From positions 1 to 64,000 of the forward strand of contig NZ_JAEHOQ010000015.1 of the NCBI RefSeq assembly GCF_016239305.1: a DNA stretch of 64,000 nt, written 5' to 3'. The translations under genes and the position numbers were made by a program. A model generated the notes under the pieces. It did not search any database. It saw only the letters and a program-made list of their open reading frames with translations, and had not been told where the DNA came from. Below, piece by piece: positions 8,644-16,545 of this stretch (its first letter is position 1; each line of letters starts with the position of its first letter). Source of the DNA: Proteus vulgaris (GTDB taxonomy: Bacteria > Pseudomonadota > Gammaproteobacteria > Enterobacterales > Enterobacteriaceae).

Positions 8644-9990
8644 TTATTTCGCTGCATTTCCTACGGGAAGATTTTCTTCTTTAAGATTTAAGCTAACGAA
8701 TAGTGAAATTACGAATGCAATTGCACCGGGTAATACCCAACCTAGGCCATAATCAGAAAGTGGAATATAGCTAAATACTTGTAATAATTCAGCATTTAAC
8801 CATTTCAATTGTTTTAACGTATCGAAAAGGCTCATTAATACGATGACAGCAATAGTAAAACGATAGGTAAAGCGTGGTGATTTTAATTTGTTACGAATAA
8901 ATTGCAGTAATACCAATGTGACTGATGTTGGATAAATCATCAATAACGCAGGAATGGTCACGCGTAATAAAGTATCAAGGCCAAACGTTGATACGATTGT
9001 GGTCATTAATGTAAAGACAACAACCCAGAAACGATAGCCTAAACGATGATGGAATGTTGCAAAATAGTCAGCAGCAGCACTTGTTACACCTACTAGCGTG
9101 GTCATACTTGCTAATAAAACAATCCCTCCCATCAGCCAAGTACCGACAGAGCCAAATAAGGCATCAACATAACGAGAGAATATTTGACCACCATTAGTGG
9201 CATTGAGTGCAGGATCTGCAAAAACAGAAACAGAATGGCTAGTGGCACCCAAATAGAAAAGACACAGATAAAGCGCAGCTAATAGTAAGACTGAAATAAG
9301 TCCTGCTTTTACGGTAATAAAACCAATTTGGCGTGGTTCAGTAATCCCTTTGGTATACAAAGCTCGTGCAACGATACCACCGAATGCCATAGCAGAAAGA
9401 ACATCCATGGTTTGGTAACCGTCTATAAAACCAGAGAAGAAACCATTAACAGCATAAAGACCTGTTGGCTCACCAATGGGCGAAATAGGTTTAGCTACAA
9501 CGGCAATGCCGACAACAACCAGCAAGACTAGCAGTGCTGGAGTCATAAATTTACCAATAGCGCTGATCATCGTACCTTGTTTTAGCATGAAAAACATACT
9601 TGTAATATTGAAAACAAGTGCGAAGGTTAGGTGTGTTGCGGTATTTTTCTCAATCAAGCCTAAAGGTAAGAAGCCCATTTCATAGGCGGTGTTAGTCACA
9701 CGAGGCATCGCAAAAGTAGAGCCTACGATAAGGTATAGTGCAACCCAGAAAATGACAGCGACCCATGAAGGTAAATCAACAGAAAGACGTTCACCACGTC
9801 CTCGAATAGCGACAATAACTAAAGTAAGAAAAGGGAGTAAGACACCCGTAACAAGAAAACCTAAGGATGTACTAAACCAGAGGTTTCCTGATTGAAAACC
9901 CGCCATTGGGGGGAAAATAATATTACCAGCGCCGAGGAAGAGTGCAAAAACCATCATTCCAAGAACGAGCATGTCTTTTGTAGAAAGCAT
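8644..9990 (-). CDS. brnQ: Branched-chain amino acid transporter BrnQ (LIVCS family)
   Basis: A 448-residue inner-membrane cation-coupled carrier for leucine, isoleucine and valine. The N-terminal MLVLGMMVFALFLGAGN and the following FPPMAG are the LIVCS signature. About twelve membrane helices follow, with TNTAYEMG and DGYQTMDVLSAMAFG typical of BrnQ (E. coli 439 aa). It stands alone: the amiD terminator is on one side and about 300 bp of non-coding DNA on the other. Confidence 0.93.
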   Translation of the reverse strand: MLSTKDMLVLGMMVFALFLGAGNIIFPPMAGFQSGNLWFSTSLGFLVTGVLLPFLTLVIVAIRGRGERLSVDLPSWVAVIFWVALYLIVGSTFAMPRVTNTAYEMGFLPLGLIEKNTATHLTFALVFNITSMFFMLKQGTMISAIGKFMTPALLVLLVVVGIAVVAKPISPIGEPTGLYAVNGFFSGFIDGYQTMDVLSAMAFGGIVARALYTKGITEPRQIGFITVKAGLISVLLLAALYLCLFYLGATSHSVSVFADPALNATNGGQIFSRYVDALFGSVGTWLMGGIVLLASMTTLVGVTSAAADYFATFHHRLGYRFWVVVFTLMTTIVSTFGLDTLLRVTIPALLMIYPTSVTLVLLQFIRNKLKSPRFTYRFTIAVIVLMSLFDTLKQLKWLNAELLQVFSYIPLSDYGLGWVLPGAIAFVISLFVSLNLKEENLPVGNAAK

Positions 9991-10292
9991 AACTAAAACT
10001 ACCTGTCTGTGAAGAAAATATGTTAATGATTTATATTTGTTATTCTACTCTTAGCCTATTTAATAGCTGAATATGTTGTAAAAATGCAGTTTGAATAACG
10101 AAAAGTGAATTGATAGTAACAAATTCTGAAGGATATGTAAGAAGAAAGGCAGATTTAACGCTCATTTAACAGCAATTATAGAATAATAAAAGGCTATGTT
10201 TTTGGTCAAAAAGCAGTGTGATCCTCTGCTAAGGATCACAATTGCTATATAATTTTGTAGACATTCACGATAAAACACAAAAAAGATCGTGT
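9991..10292. other. Intergenic region between brnQ and yidA
   Basis: About 300 bp that should contain the brnQ promoter (minus strand). Apart from the yidA terminator at 10208-10246 I see no gene or recognisable site. Confidence 0.6.
10208..10246 (-). terminator. Rho-independent terminator of yidA
   Basis: The inverted repeat TGTGATCC / GGATCACA (10217-10224 and 10233-10240) extends outward through AGCA/TGCT after a small bulge. On the minus strand it ends in T5. Confidence 0.7.
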
Positions 10293-11099
10293 TTAAATAA
10301 ATTTATTGATAGCGACTGCAACACCGTGCTCTTCATTAGAAAGTGTGACGAATTTGGCGACTTTTTTCACTTCATCAGGAGCATTTCCCATTGCAACACC
10401 TAAAGCCGCATATTTCAGCATGGCTAAATCATTACCTTGATCACCGATACACATAATTTTTTCTGGAGTAATTTTTAAATGTTCAGCGACTTTTTGAACC
10501 GCACTTCCTTTATTGACATTGGTATTTAGTACTTCAATAAAATAAGGGGCACTGCGTAATATGCTGTATTGTTCGTAAATATTGGCAGGTAAATATTGGA
10601 TGGCGTTATCTAAAACGGTAGGAGCATCAACAATCATAAATTTACTAAAATACATATCAGATTGCATTTCATTAAGTGGACGATAGTAAAGCGGTGTCCA
10701 AGATAAGAATGCTTCTTGGCAAGTAAAATGGCTAATATGGCGATTAGTGGTATAAATTTTATTATCACTAATAACGTGAAAATGAACGCCTATCTCACGA
10801 GCAAGATTCTCAAAATAGAGGTAGTCTTCAAAATTGAGTAAATCCTGAATAATGACTTCACCATTATCTGCTTGATGAATTTGGCTACCATTATTGCTAA
10901 TACAGTAACAATCAGAAGTATCAAGACCGAGTATCTTTAAATAAGGGGATATGCCATTAAAAGAGCGCCCTGAAGCTAGCACAATCTTAACACCAGCTTC
11001 TTTTGCTCGTTGAACCGCTTTTTGTACTTCGGGCGTGATTTCGTGTTGTTTGTTGAGTAAGGTTCCATCTAAATCAATAGCGATAAGCTTAATACTCAT
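10293..11099 (-). CDS. yidA: HAD-family sugar phosphatase YidA
   Basis: A 268-residue Cof-type haloacid-dehalogenase phosphatase, expected to hydrolyse sugar phosphates with Mg. Motif I is DLDGTLLN near the start (nucleophile Asp), motif II is VLASGRS, and motifs III/IV are the lysine in NKGSAVQ and GDQGNDLAML. The C2B cap lies between about residues 85 and 190. The frame runs further upstream, but MSIKLIAIDLDGTLL is the family N-terminus and has GGGG upstream, so 11099 is chosen. It ends with its own terminator. Confidence 0.88.
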   Translation of the reverse strand: MSIKLIAIDLDGTLLNKQHEITPEVQKAVQRAKEAGVKIVLASGRSFNGISPYLKILGLDTSDCYCISNNGSQIHQADNGEVIIQDLLNFEDYLYFENLAREIGVHFHVISDNKIYTTNRHISHFTCQEAFLSWTPLYYRPLNEMQSDMYFSKFMIVDAPTVLDNAIQYLPANIYEQYSILRSAPYFIEVLNTNVNKGSAVQKVAEHLKITPEKIMCIGDQGNDLAMLKYAALGVAMGNAPDEVKKVAKFVTLSNEEHGVAVAINKFI

Positions 11100-11226
11100 T
11101 AGCATCCCCATATTAAATAAAAGCAATCATGATAATGGAAGGGCGAAGCGGTCTATCATCACATAGCTTGAGTATTATTTATGTGACATTAAAGGCTATC
11201 TGTATAATGTCACATAAATAGAAGGG

Positions 11227-11613
11227 TTAATCACAGCAAGGTGATTGTAAATGTAAGGGTTGTTTGGTTTCTAATACGATTTCTTGATTTTGCCGAAAGT
11301 CAAAAGGCGTAATGCCATATTCTTTACGGAACATGTAAGTAAAGTGAGACTGTGAACCAAAGCCAAAATCGAGAGCGATATCAAAGATAGAACGTTCACT
11401 TGTACGTAATAAATGGATAGCACCAGCCAATCTACGTTGGCGAATATACTTTCCTAAAGAGGTGCCTGTGACTTCTTTAAAGATTTTCTGCATGTGCCAA
11501 AGAGAATACCCAGAATAAGCCGCCAACTCTTCAAGATGGATAACACGGCCTAAATGCTCCTCAATCCATTTACTTAGCGCGCAAACTAATGCGAGATGAT
11601 TATCTTGTGGCAT
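11227..11613 (-). CDS. AraC/XylS-family transcriptional regulator (MarA/SoxS/PqrA-like)
   Basis: A 128-residue protein made almost entirely of an AraC DNA-binding domain with two helix-turn-helix motifs (about 25-45, LEELAAYSGYSLWHMQKIFK, and about 75-100, IFDIALDFGFGSQSHFTYMFRK). It has no ligand-binding domain. This is the architecture of MarA, SoxS and the Proteus multidrug regulator PqrA, and its length is close to theirs. I cannot decide which orthologue it is. The short tail ends in CCD. It is divergent from mgrB across a 360-bp gap that contains an inverted repeat. Confidence 0.85.
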   Translation of the reverse strand: MPQDNHLALVCALSKWIEEHLGRVIHLEELAAYSGYSLWHMQKIFKEVTGTSLGKYIRQRRLAGAIHLLRTSERSIFDIALDFGFGSQSHFTYMFRKEYGITPFDFRQNQEIVLETKQPLHLQSPCCD

Positions 11614-11881
11614 TACAGTTCCATTCTATCAATGAAGTTAAGGTAAAAATCAAAATTAACTCCCTAATCTTATACAAAAAGTGGCAGACAGAGAAATCCA
11701 TATTAATGGATAGTTATTTCTTATCGTTGGCAAAATGTGTAATTAAAATAAAAAGTGTTCATTTTACCGACAGTTTAGAGAAAAATAGTGCAAATTATCT
11801 CAAGTCTGTCGAGGAAGCGTTTACCTTTCATAATGAAAGTTATGCTAAATTCACGCATAGAGATAATTGATTGCGAATTTT

Positions 11882-11907
11882 ATAACAACAACTCTCCGTG
11901 TTGTTAT
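11882..11907. repeat. Perfect 9-bp inverted repeat upstream of mgrB
   Basis: ATAACAACA (11882-11890) and TGTTGTTAT (11899-11907) are separated by 8 bases. No T-run follows on the plus strand. The right arm overlaps a possible -35 element, so it may be an operator. A weak terminator is the alternative. Confidence 0.5.
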
Positions 11908-11931
11908 CGTATTTAAGCGAATGCTTATAAT
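11901..11931 (+). promoter_or_regulatory. Candidate mgrB promoter
   Basis: TTGTTA at 11901-11906 and TATAAT at 11926-11931 with a 19-base spacer, giving a leader of about 35 bases. The -10 is perfect; the spacing is slightly long. I found no convincing PhoP direct repeat by eye. Confidence 0.4.
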
Positions 11932-11973
11932 GTTATTAATCATACTAACAAAATGTATTTAAAGGATTTTAAA

Positions 11974-12129
11974 TTGAACGCAAAGAAAATAATTATTAGT
12001 TTAATTATTGCATTAGCCATCAGCTTTGGTCTCTATCTTATGGCTTTAGATAACTTTTGCGATCGCGGAGAAGACTTTCAGCAAGGTCTTTGTCGGTTTA
12101 CCACATTATTCCCCTCCAAACATAGCTAA
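11974..12129 (+). CDS. mgrB: MgrB-like small membrane regulator of PhoPQ
   Basis: A 51-codon gene. MgrB is a bitopic inner-membrane peptide that inhibits the PhoQ sensor kinase. Residues 6-25 form one hydrophobic helix. The periplasmic part contains NFCDRG and FQQGLCRF with Cys29 and Cys40, the same 11-residue spacing as the functionally required Cys28 and Cys39 of E. coli MgrB, and ends LFPSKHS. TTG is chosen as start because AAAGGA lies eight bases upstream; an in-frame ATG at 11953 would add seven residues but has no Shine-Dalgarno. The sequence beyond the cysteine/glycine frame is divergent, so the call rests on motif spacing, topology and length. Confidence 0.75.
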   Translation: MNAKKIIISLIIALAISFGLYLMALDNFCDRGEDFQQGLCRFTTLFPSKHS

Positions 12130-12277
12130 AAAATCGCTTTTCTTATTATTTTTCGCCTAGCATAAAATGTATTTGTTATTCAAGTCAGATTAGTGTTTTA
12201 ATGGGGGCTTGAAATAAACAAAATCGTAAATATTACTTTACACGTTAAGTTGATAAAATAATAAAAGAAGAGGATGT

Positions 12278-13660
12278 ATGGCGAGAGAGTCGCAACAGAC
12301 AGAACTTAAGCGCGGTCTGAAAAATCGACATATCCAGCTTATTGCGCTGGGTGGTGCTGTCGGCGCTGGTCTGTTTCTTGGTATAGCGCAAACTATTAAT
12401 ATGACGGGCCCATCAGTAATACTAGGATATGCTATTGGTGGTTTTATTGCGTTTATGATCATGCGCCAATTGGGCGAAATGGTTGCCGAAGAGCCAGTTG
12501 CGGGTTCGTTTAGTCACTTTGCTAATAAATATTGGAGCCCTTTTGCCGGCTTCTTATCTGGTTGGAATTACTGGGTGATGTTTATTCTTGTTGGTATGGC
12601 AGAATTAACGGCAGCAGGAAAATACATTAACTATTGGTTGCCTGATATCCCTGTTTGGGTTTCAGTAGCTATCTTCTTTGTCGCAATTAACTTAATTAAC
12701 CTAATTAATGTCAAAATGTATGGTGAAACAGAATTCTGGTTTGCCATTATTAAAGTATTGGCGATTGTCGGTATGATTTTATTTGGTAGTTACTTGCTGG
12801 CAAGCGGTAATGGTGGGCCTCAAGCTTCTGTAAGTAATTTATGGGAGTTAGGTTTCTTCCCTCATGGCTTTACTGGTTTTATGTCAGCATTAGCGATTGT
12901 CATGTTCTCTTTTGGTGGACTTGAGCTGGTGGGGATCACGGCGGCTGAAGCTGAAAATCCAAAAGTCAGCATCCCGAAAGCGACTAACCAAGTTGTTTAT
13001 CGTATTTTAATTTTCTATATCGGTTCATTGTTGGTGCTACTGTCGCTTTATCCTTGGACTCAAGTAGTGAAAGGTGAAAGTCCATTTGTACTGATTTTTC
13101 ATAATTTAGACAATTTCTTAATTGCGAATATTTTAAATGCTGTGGTATTAACAGCCGCATTATCTGTTTATAACAGTGGCGTTTATTCTAATAGCCGTAT
13201 GCTTTATGGTTTGGCAAAACAAGGTAATGCGCCACATGCACTTTCTCGTATTAATAAACGCGGTGTGCCGGTAGTGTCATTACTCTTGTCTGCAATTGCG
13301 ACTTCATTAGGTATTTTAGTTAATTACTTATTACCGGATCAGGCGTTAGAGCTATTAATGGCGTTGGTTGTCACCACGTTAGTGCTTAACTGGATTATGA
13401 TTTGTTTGGCGAATTTAAAATTTAGAGCTGCAAAAGTAAAAGAGGGGGTAGAGCCTTTCTTTAAAGCACTTTGGTATCCATATGGTAACTATATCTGCCT
13501 CGCTTTCTTATGCATGATTTTAGTGATTATTTTATTTATGCCACAAGTGAATATCTCAGTCATTTTAATGCCATTCTGGATTGCATTCTTATGGGTTGGA
13601 TTTAAGATTTCCCGTATGAAGAAAACACCCAATAATGCTCAAGCAAGTCAAGATATTTAA
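12278..13660 (+). CDS. Aromatic amino acid permease (AroP/PheP group, APC superfamily)
   Basis: A 460-residue proton-coupled inner-membrane permease with twelve predicted helices. The N-terminal LKRGLKNRHIQLIALGG, then GAGLFLG, GYAIGGFIAFMIMRQLGEM and EEPVAGSFSHFA are hallmarks of the AroP/PheP/ProY/LysP cluster. SGNGGPQASVSNLW and FGGLELVGITAAEAENP resemble AroP, whereas FLSGWNYWVMF and YNSGVYSNSRML resemble PheP. An aromatic substrate is therefore likely but the exact orthologue is undecided. The usual GTGLFLG is GAGLFLG here. It is a monocistronic gene with a strong terminator. Confidence 0.87.
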   Translation: MARESQQTELKRGLKNRHIQLIALGGAVGAGLFLGIAQTINMTGPSVILGYAIGGFIAFMIMRQLGEMVAEEPVAGSFSHFANKYWSPFAGFLSGWNYWVMFILVGMAELTAAGKYINYWLPDIPVWVSVAIFFVAINLINLINVKMYGETEFWFAIIKVLAIVGMILFGSYLLASGNGGPQASVSNLWELGFFPHGFTGFMSALAIVMFSFGGLELVGITAAEAENPKVSIPKATNQVVYRILIFYIGSLLVLLSLYPWTQVVKGESPFVLIFHNLDNFLIANILNAVVLTAALSVYNSGVYSNSRMLYGLAKQGNAPHALSRINKRGVPVVSLLLSAIATSLGILVNYLLPDQALELLMALVVTTLVLNWIMICLANLKFRAAKVKEGVEPFFKALWYPYGNYICLAFLCMILVIILFMPQVNISVILMPFWIAFLWVGFKISRMKKTPNNAQASQDI

Positions 13661-13695
13661 GTGGCTACAGATTGATTGAGCTACTTTATTAAACG

Positions 13696-13724
13696 AAAAA
13701 ACGCATCAAAAGATGCGTTTTTTT
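13696..13724. terminator. Terminator after the aromatic amino acid permease
   Basis: A 12-bp stem (13696-13707 with 13112-type arm at 13712-13723), loop of four A, T7 tail. The A-tract on the other side lets it also serve the convergent pagP. Confidence 0.88.
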
Positions 13725-13783
13725 ATGTTCTATTTTGTTCTATTTTATTGTTTACACTTATTCTGGTAGGCAAAAATAAGAAA

Positions 13784-14419
13784 TTACTGCCAACGTAACC
13801 AAGCAAATAACACGTTACCATTGTTATAAGTACCAGGCACATAAGTTGCTTGTAGTGAAAGGTGCCCATAACCGACAGAAACTAACGGCAAAGGAAGTGG
13901 CATCGGAATATAGTTATATTCATGGCGTGCTGTAATACTTAGTGTAAATCCTGCTCCCATACGAAAACCGTCTTTATCTCCGGGATACCACATTTTCTCA
14001 AAACCATAGCCCATAATAGGTTGTACACGGTTATTTGAGTCCATAAATGCCATCGCATAAAGAGAGTGCCAATCACCGTCATTGTCATAACGATATTTAC
14101 CCATACCAAAACCCCAAGGTGTTTCGTTATAGCGATTAGTTTTTTCTCTATCGTAAGTAAAACGGTTATGCCAAGTCCATACCGGTAGATAGTAATTATA
14201 TTGGTCGTTATTCCAAGTTTGATTGATATTACGTTTGAATTTCCCCCAATAGCTCTCTTCGCTATTAGATTGAGATACATTATTGGTTGTTTGGTGGTTT
14301 TCTGTCGTAATAATCTGATGTGGGGGTGAATTATTTTCAGAAGCGAAAGCAGTTGTTGTTAACGCAAGCGAAAACAACGTGGTTGCTAATACGCTAGGGT
14401 GAAAATAGGTTGAAAACAT
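13784..14419 (-). CDS. pagP: Lipid A palmitoyltransferase PagP
   Basis: An outer-membrane eight-stranded barrel that transfers palmitate from phospholipid to lipid A, giving resistance to cationic peptides. The 211 residues include a signal peptide ending near AFASE (about 27). The mature domain shows NQTWNNDQYNYYLPVWTWHNR with the catalytic-type His, ETPWGFGMGKYR, and AFMDSNN with the Asp-Ser pair, which together correspond to E. coli His33, Asp76 and Ser77. It ends in a terminal aromatic strand (FAWLRWQ). pagP is PhoPQ-activated in several enterics, and a likely mgrB lies 1.7 kb away. Confidence 0.93.
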   Translation of the reverse strand: MFSTYFHPSVLATTLFSLALTTTAFASENNSPPHQIITTENHQTTNNVSQSNSEESYWGKFKRNINQTWNNDQYNYYLPVWTWHNRFTYDREKTNRYNETPWGFGMGKYRYDNDGDWHSLYAMAFMDSNNRVQPIMGYGFEKMWYPGDKDGFRMGAGFTLSITARHEYNYIPMPLPLPLVSVGYGHLSLQATYVPGTYNNGNVLFAWLRWQ

Positions 14420-15014
14420 AATATAACTCCGAGTACGGCATTGCTATGATTCTGGTGATGACAAATAAACGTTACTAATAGTGTTATTTAATCGACAAGT
14501 ATTTAAGATAAGAGGTATCTGAAACTTTACTTCTTAGCTAAAATCTTAAGGGAAAAGAATCGGTTATAAAGAGAGTAAACAAGTTTGTTGTATTTGTTTG
14601 AGACATTCAATATTGTTATCTTGTAATGGTAACGTATTGTTTTTAATTTAAAATTAAGTTTTTATTAGATTGAAAATAAATAATTGATAAATAAGGATAA
14701 AGAGATCTTATTTAAGATGAGTTATTTTCGATATAAAAAATTGACTAAATATCTATTTTTATGACTTAATTGAAATATTAGTAAAAATTTAATATTAATA
14801 ACATTGACTTATAAAAAGGTATTTATTTTTGACGGATAATAAAGTAACGAATAAAAAGAGTTAAATAAAAAAAAGAAAAATTCCGCGTTGGTTTATAAAT
14901 CGTTTAAGTTGCGTGGGTTTTATTCAGTGAGGTGTCGGTTTTTTGTGCAGATTATCCTAAAGCAAAACATGCGAATAATGCTTATTCATATGTTTTCAAA
15001 AAATAGATTACTTA
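14420..15014. other. AT-rich intergenic region upstream of pagP
   Basis: About 600 bp holding the pagP promoter region. TATTTAA is repeated near 14490-14510, but the 15-base spacing does not fit the 11-base period of a PhoP box. I see no gene and no stable hairpin. Confidence 0.5.
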
Positions 15015-15206
15015 TTATTGAAATAATTTTTCTTGGCTAATGATAAGTAGCCGATGGGTATGCGTATCGCGATCTTTGCCCCAGCAGAAAGCATCCCAGT
15101 TTTCGTAAAGATCATCAGTATCTTTCACCTTTGTTAGAGGGCGATTTTTTTCTGTTCCATCTGAAATGTAAACATTAAAGTGAGTTGTAAAAGCCCAATC
15201 GATCAT
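15015..15206 (-). CDS. Hypothetical small protein
   Basis: A 63-residue frame I do not recognise. It begins MIDWAFTTHFNVYIS and contains DDLYENWDAFCWGKDRD, with a balanced soluble composition, four tryptophan/aromatic-rich spots and no membrane helix. AGGAA precedes the ATG by about four to five bases, which supports translation. It is isolated between pagP and the thiD riboswitch, on the opposite strand from thiD. It may be a lineage-specific gene; a spurious frame is possible. Confidence 0.5.
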   Translation of the reverse strand: MIDWAFTTHFNVYISDGTEKNRPLTKVKDTDDLYENWDAFCWGKDRDTHTHRLLIISQEKLFQ

Positions 15207-15454
15207 TGTTTCCTGAAAACGCTTACCTCCACCTGTCTTTCTTCTTATTTGAGAATTCCTAAAATATATTTTTTAAATTTATGTTTTCCACAATACAAGT
15301 CATCAGCTTAGTATTTATTATATACAACCTGAGCTGATTTATCTTACTGAATAACAAGCCTCAAAAGTAGAGTATTAGTAAATCGAGATTCGCTATCAAA
15401 CTAGCATCTTTATCTTGGGCATGCGATACTCCTTATCGCCTGAATTTACAGGCT

Positions 15455-15528
15455 TTGGCTCGGGGCGCCTTATGGCTGAGATGAACCCGTATAACCTGAT
15501 CTGGATAATGCCAGCGTAGGGAAGTCAA
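15455..15528 (+). ncRNA. TPP riboswitch (THI element) in the thiD leader
   Basis: The thiamine-pyrophosphate aptamer is clear. GGCTGAGATGA and ACCCGTAT are the pyrimidine-sensing arm, CCTGATCTGGATAATGCC is the pyrophosphate-sensing arm, and GCGTAGGGAAG is the conserved 3' side. The closing helix P1 pairs TTGGCT (15455-15460) with AGTCAA (15523-15528), including one G-U. It is placed 62 bases before thiD. Confidence 0.95.
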
Positions 15529-15530
15529 GG

Positions 15531-15591
15531 TAACTCTGCTGATTAACAGAGCCCGACTTTTCTGTAGCTGGTGAAAAGAGGAGTTAATCAG
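15531..15591 (+). promoter_or_regulatory. thiD riboswitch expression platform that can sequester the start site
   Basis: CTGATTAAC at 15539-15547 is perfectly complementary to GTTAATCAG at 15583-15591, which lies between the GAGGAG Shine-Dalgarno and the GTG start. TAACTC (15531-15536) can pair with GAGTTA over the Shine-Dalgarno end. A competing local hairpin CTCTG/CAGAG (15534-15538 with 15548-15552) uses the same region. This suggests translational control; no T-rich terminator is present. Confidence 0.65.
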
Positions 15592-16388
15592 TGAGATCCA
15601 ATGCATTGTCTATCGCAGGCACCGATCCTAGTGGTGGTGCAGGTATTCAGGCCGATCTGAAAACATTTTCCGCACTGGGTGTATATGGCACGACAGTAAT
15701 AACAGCACTTGTTGCTCAAAATACCTGTGGTGTCCGTAGTGTCTATGACTTATCTCCTGATTTTGTTGCTGCTCAATTAGATGCTGTTTTATCTGATGTT
15801 CGAATTGATAGCGCCAAAATAGGTATGCTCTCTAATGCCTCAATTATTGATGTGGTTTGCGACAAACTTCAGCAATATGCCATTCCTTTTGTTGTGCTGG
15901 ATACGGTTATGATTGCAAAAAGTGGTGATCCTCTATTACGGCCTGATGCAGTTAATAAAATGGTCAATCAGCTTTTACCGTTGGTTGATTTGATCACACC
16001 TAATTTACCGGAAGCTGCTGCACTGCTAGGTTGTGAAATAGCTCATGATGAGATGGCGATGAAGCAACAAGGTTATGCATTGCTAAAGCAAGGATGCAAA
16101 GCTGTGTTAATGAAAGGTGGGCATTTAACTGAAGATGAAAGCCCTGATTGGTTATTTACTCAAGATGGCGAGTGGCGATTTACCTCAAAACGCGTTAATA
16201 CAAAAAATACCCACGGTACAGGATGCACGCTTTCTGCTGCCTTAGCTGCCATCCGCCCTCAAGTCGCTAATTGGCAAACTTGCGTTGAACAAGCAAAAGC
16301 CTATTTACAACAAGCGCTAGAGCATGCTGATAGTTTAGAGGTTGGACAAGGCTTTGGCCCTGTACACCATTTTCATCGCTGGTGGTAA
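15591..16388 (+). CDS. thiD: Hydroxymethylpyrimidine/phosphomethylpyrimidine kinase
   Basis: Phosphorylates HMP and HMP-phosphate to HMP-pyrophosphate for thiamine synthesis; a ribokinase-fold cytosolic enzyme. At 265 residues it is full length (E. coli 266). Motifs include the N-terminal SIAGTDPSGGAGIQADLKTF, KIGML, LDTVMIAKSGDPLL, DLITPNLPEA, LMKGGH and the ATP-site NTHGTGCTLSAALA with the catalytic Asp/Cys region. GTG is used as start with GAGGAG eight bases upstream. It stands alone under the TPP riboswitch; thiM does not precede it in this window. Confidence 0.96.
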   Translation: MRSNALSIAGTDPSGGAGIQADLKTFSALGVYGTTVITALVAQNTCGVRSVYDLSPDFVAAQLDAVLSDVRIDSAKIGMLSNASIIDVVCDKLQQYAIPFVVLDTVMIAKSGDPLLRPDAVNKMVNQLLPLVDLITPNLPEAAALLGCEIAHDEMAMKQQGYALLKQGCKAVLMKGGHLTEDESPDWLFTQDGEWRFTSKRVNTKNTHGTGCTLSAALAAIRPQVANWQTCVEQAKAYLQQALEHADSLEVGQGFGPVHHFHRWW

Positions 16389-16413
16389 TTTTACTTGCAC
16401 TAACACTCATCTT

Positions 16414-16440
16414 AAATAGAGCCTTTATGGCTCTATTTTC
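16414..16440 (+). terminator. Rho-independent terminator of thiD
   Basis: A perfect 10-bp stem AAATAGAGCC / GGCTCTATTT with a 5-base loop. It separates thiD from the next operon. Confidence 0.82.
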
Positions 16441-16477
16441 ACTTTGATGATCATACTCTTCAGATAATTAACACTAT

Positions 16478-16506
16478 CCTCAATATAAACAGCCTGTATA
16501 TTGAGG
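16478..16506. promoter_or_regulatory. Perfect 10-bp inverted repeat before the four-gene operon
   Basis: CCTCAATATA (16478-16487) and TATATTGAGG (16497-16506) are separated by nine bases and lie 40 bp before the first start codon. There is no T-run, so a repressor or activator operator is more likely than a terminator. AT-rich -10-like sequences (TAAAAT at 16515-16520) follow. Confidence 0.55.
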
Positions 16507-16545
16507 AACTAAGGTAAAATATATTTTATTTCAATAAGGGATGAT

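Larger units (their letters stand above)
11614..11973. other. Divergent intergenic region between the AraC-type gene and mgrB
   Basis: A 360-bp regulatory gap with two opposite promoters expected. It contains the inverted repeat at 11882-11907 and a candidate mgrB promoter. An open frame at 11589-11870 shows no coding character and is not called. Confidence 0.55.

Noticed and set aside
10217-10240. TGTGATCC/GGATCACA as a CRP operator for brnQ
   Set aside because: The half-site spacing does not match TGTGA-N6-TCACA, and a T-run follows the stem on the minus strand after yidA, so a terminator is the better reading.
11589-11870. 93-codon plus-strand open frame starting inside the AraC-type gene
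   Set aside because: Low-complexity AT-rich composition, no Shine-Dalgarno and overlap with the 5' end of a clear gene on the other strand. It looks like an untranslated divergent region.
14485-14512. PhoP box upstream of pagP (repeated TATTTAA)
   Set aside because: The repeats are 15 bases apart rather than 11 and lack the GTTTA core, so I do not call it.
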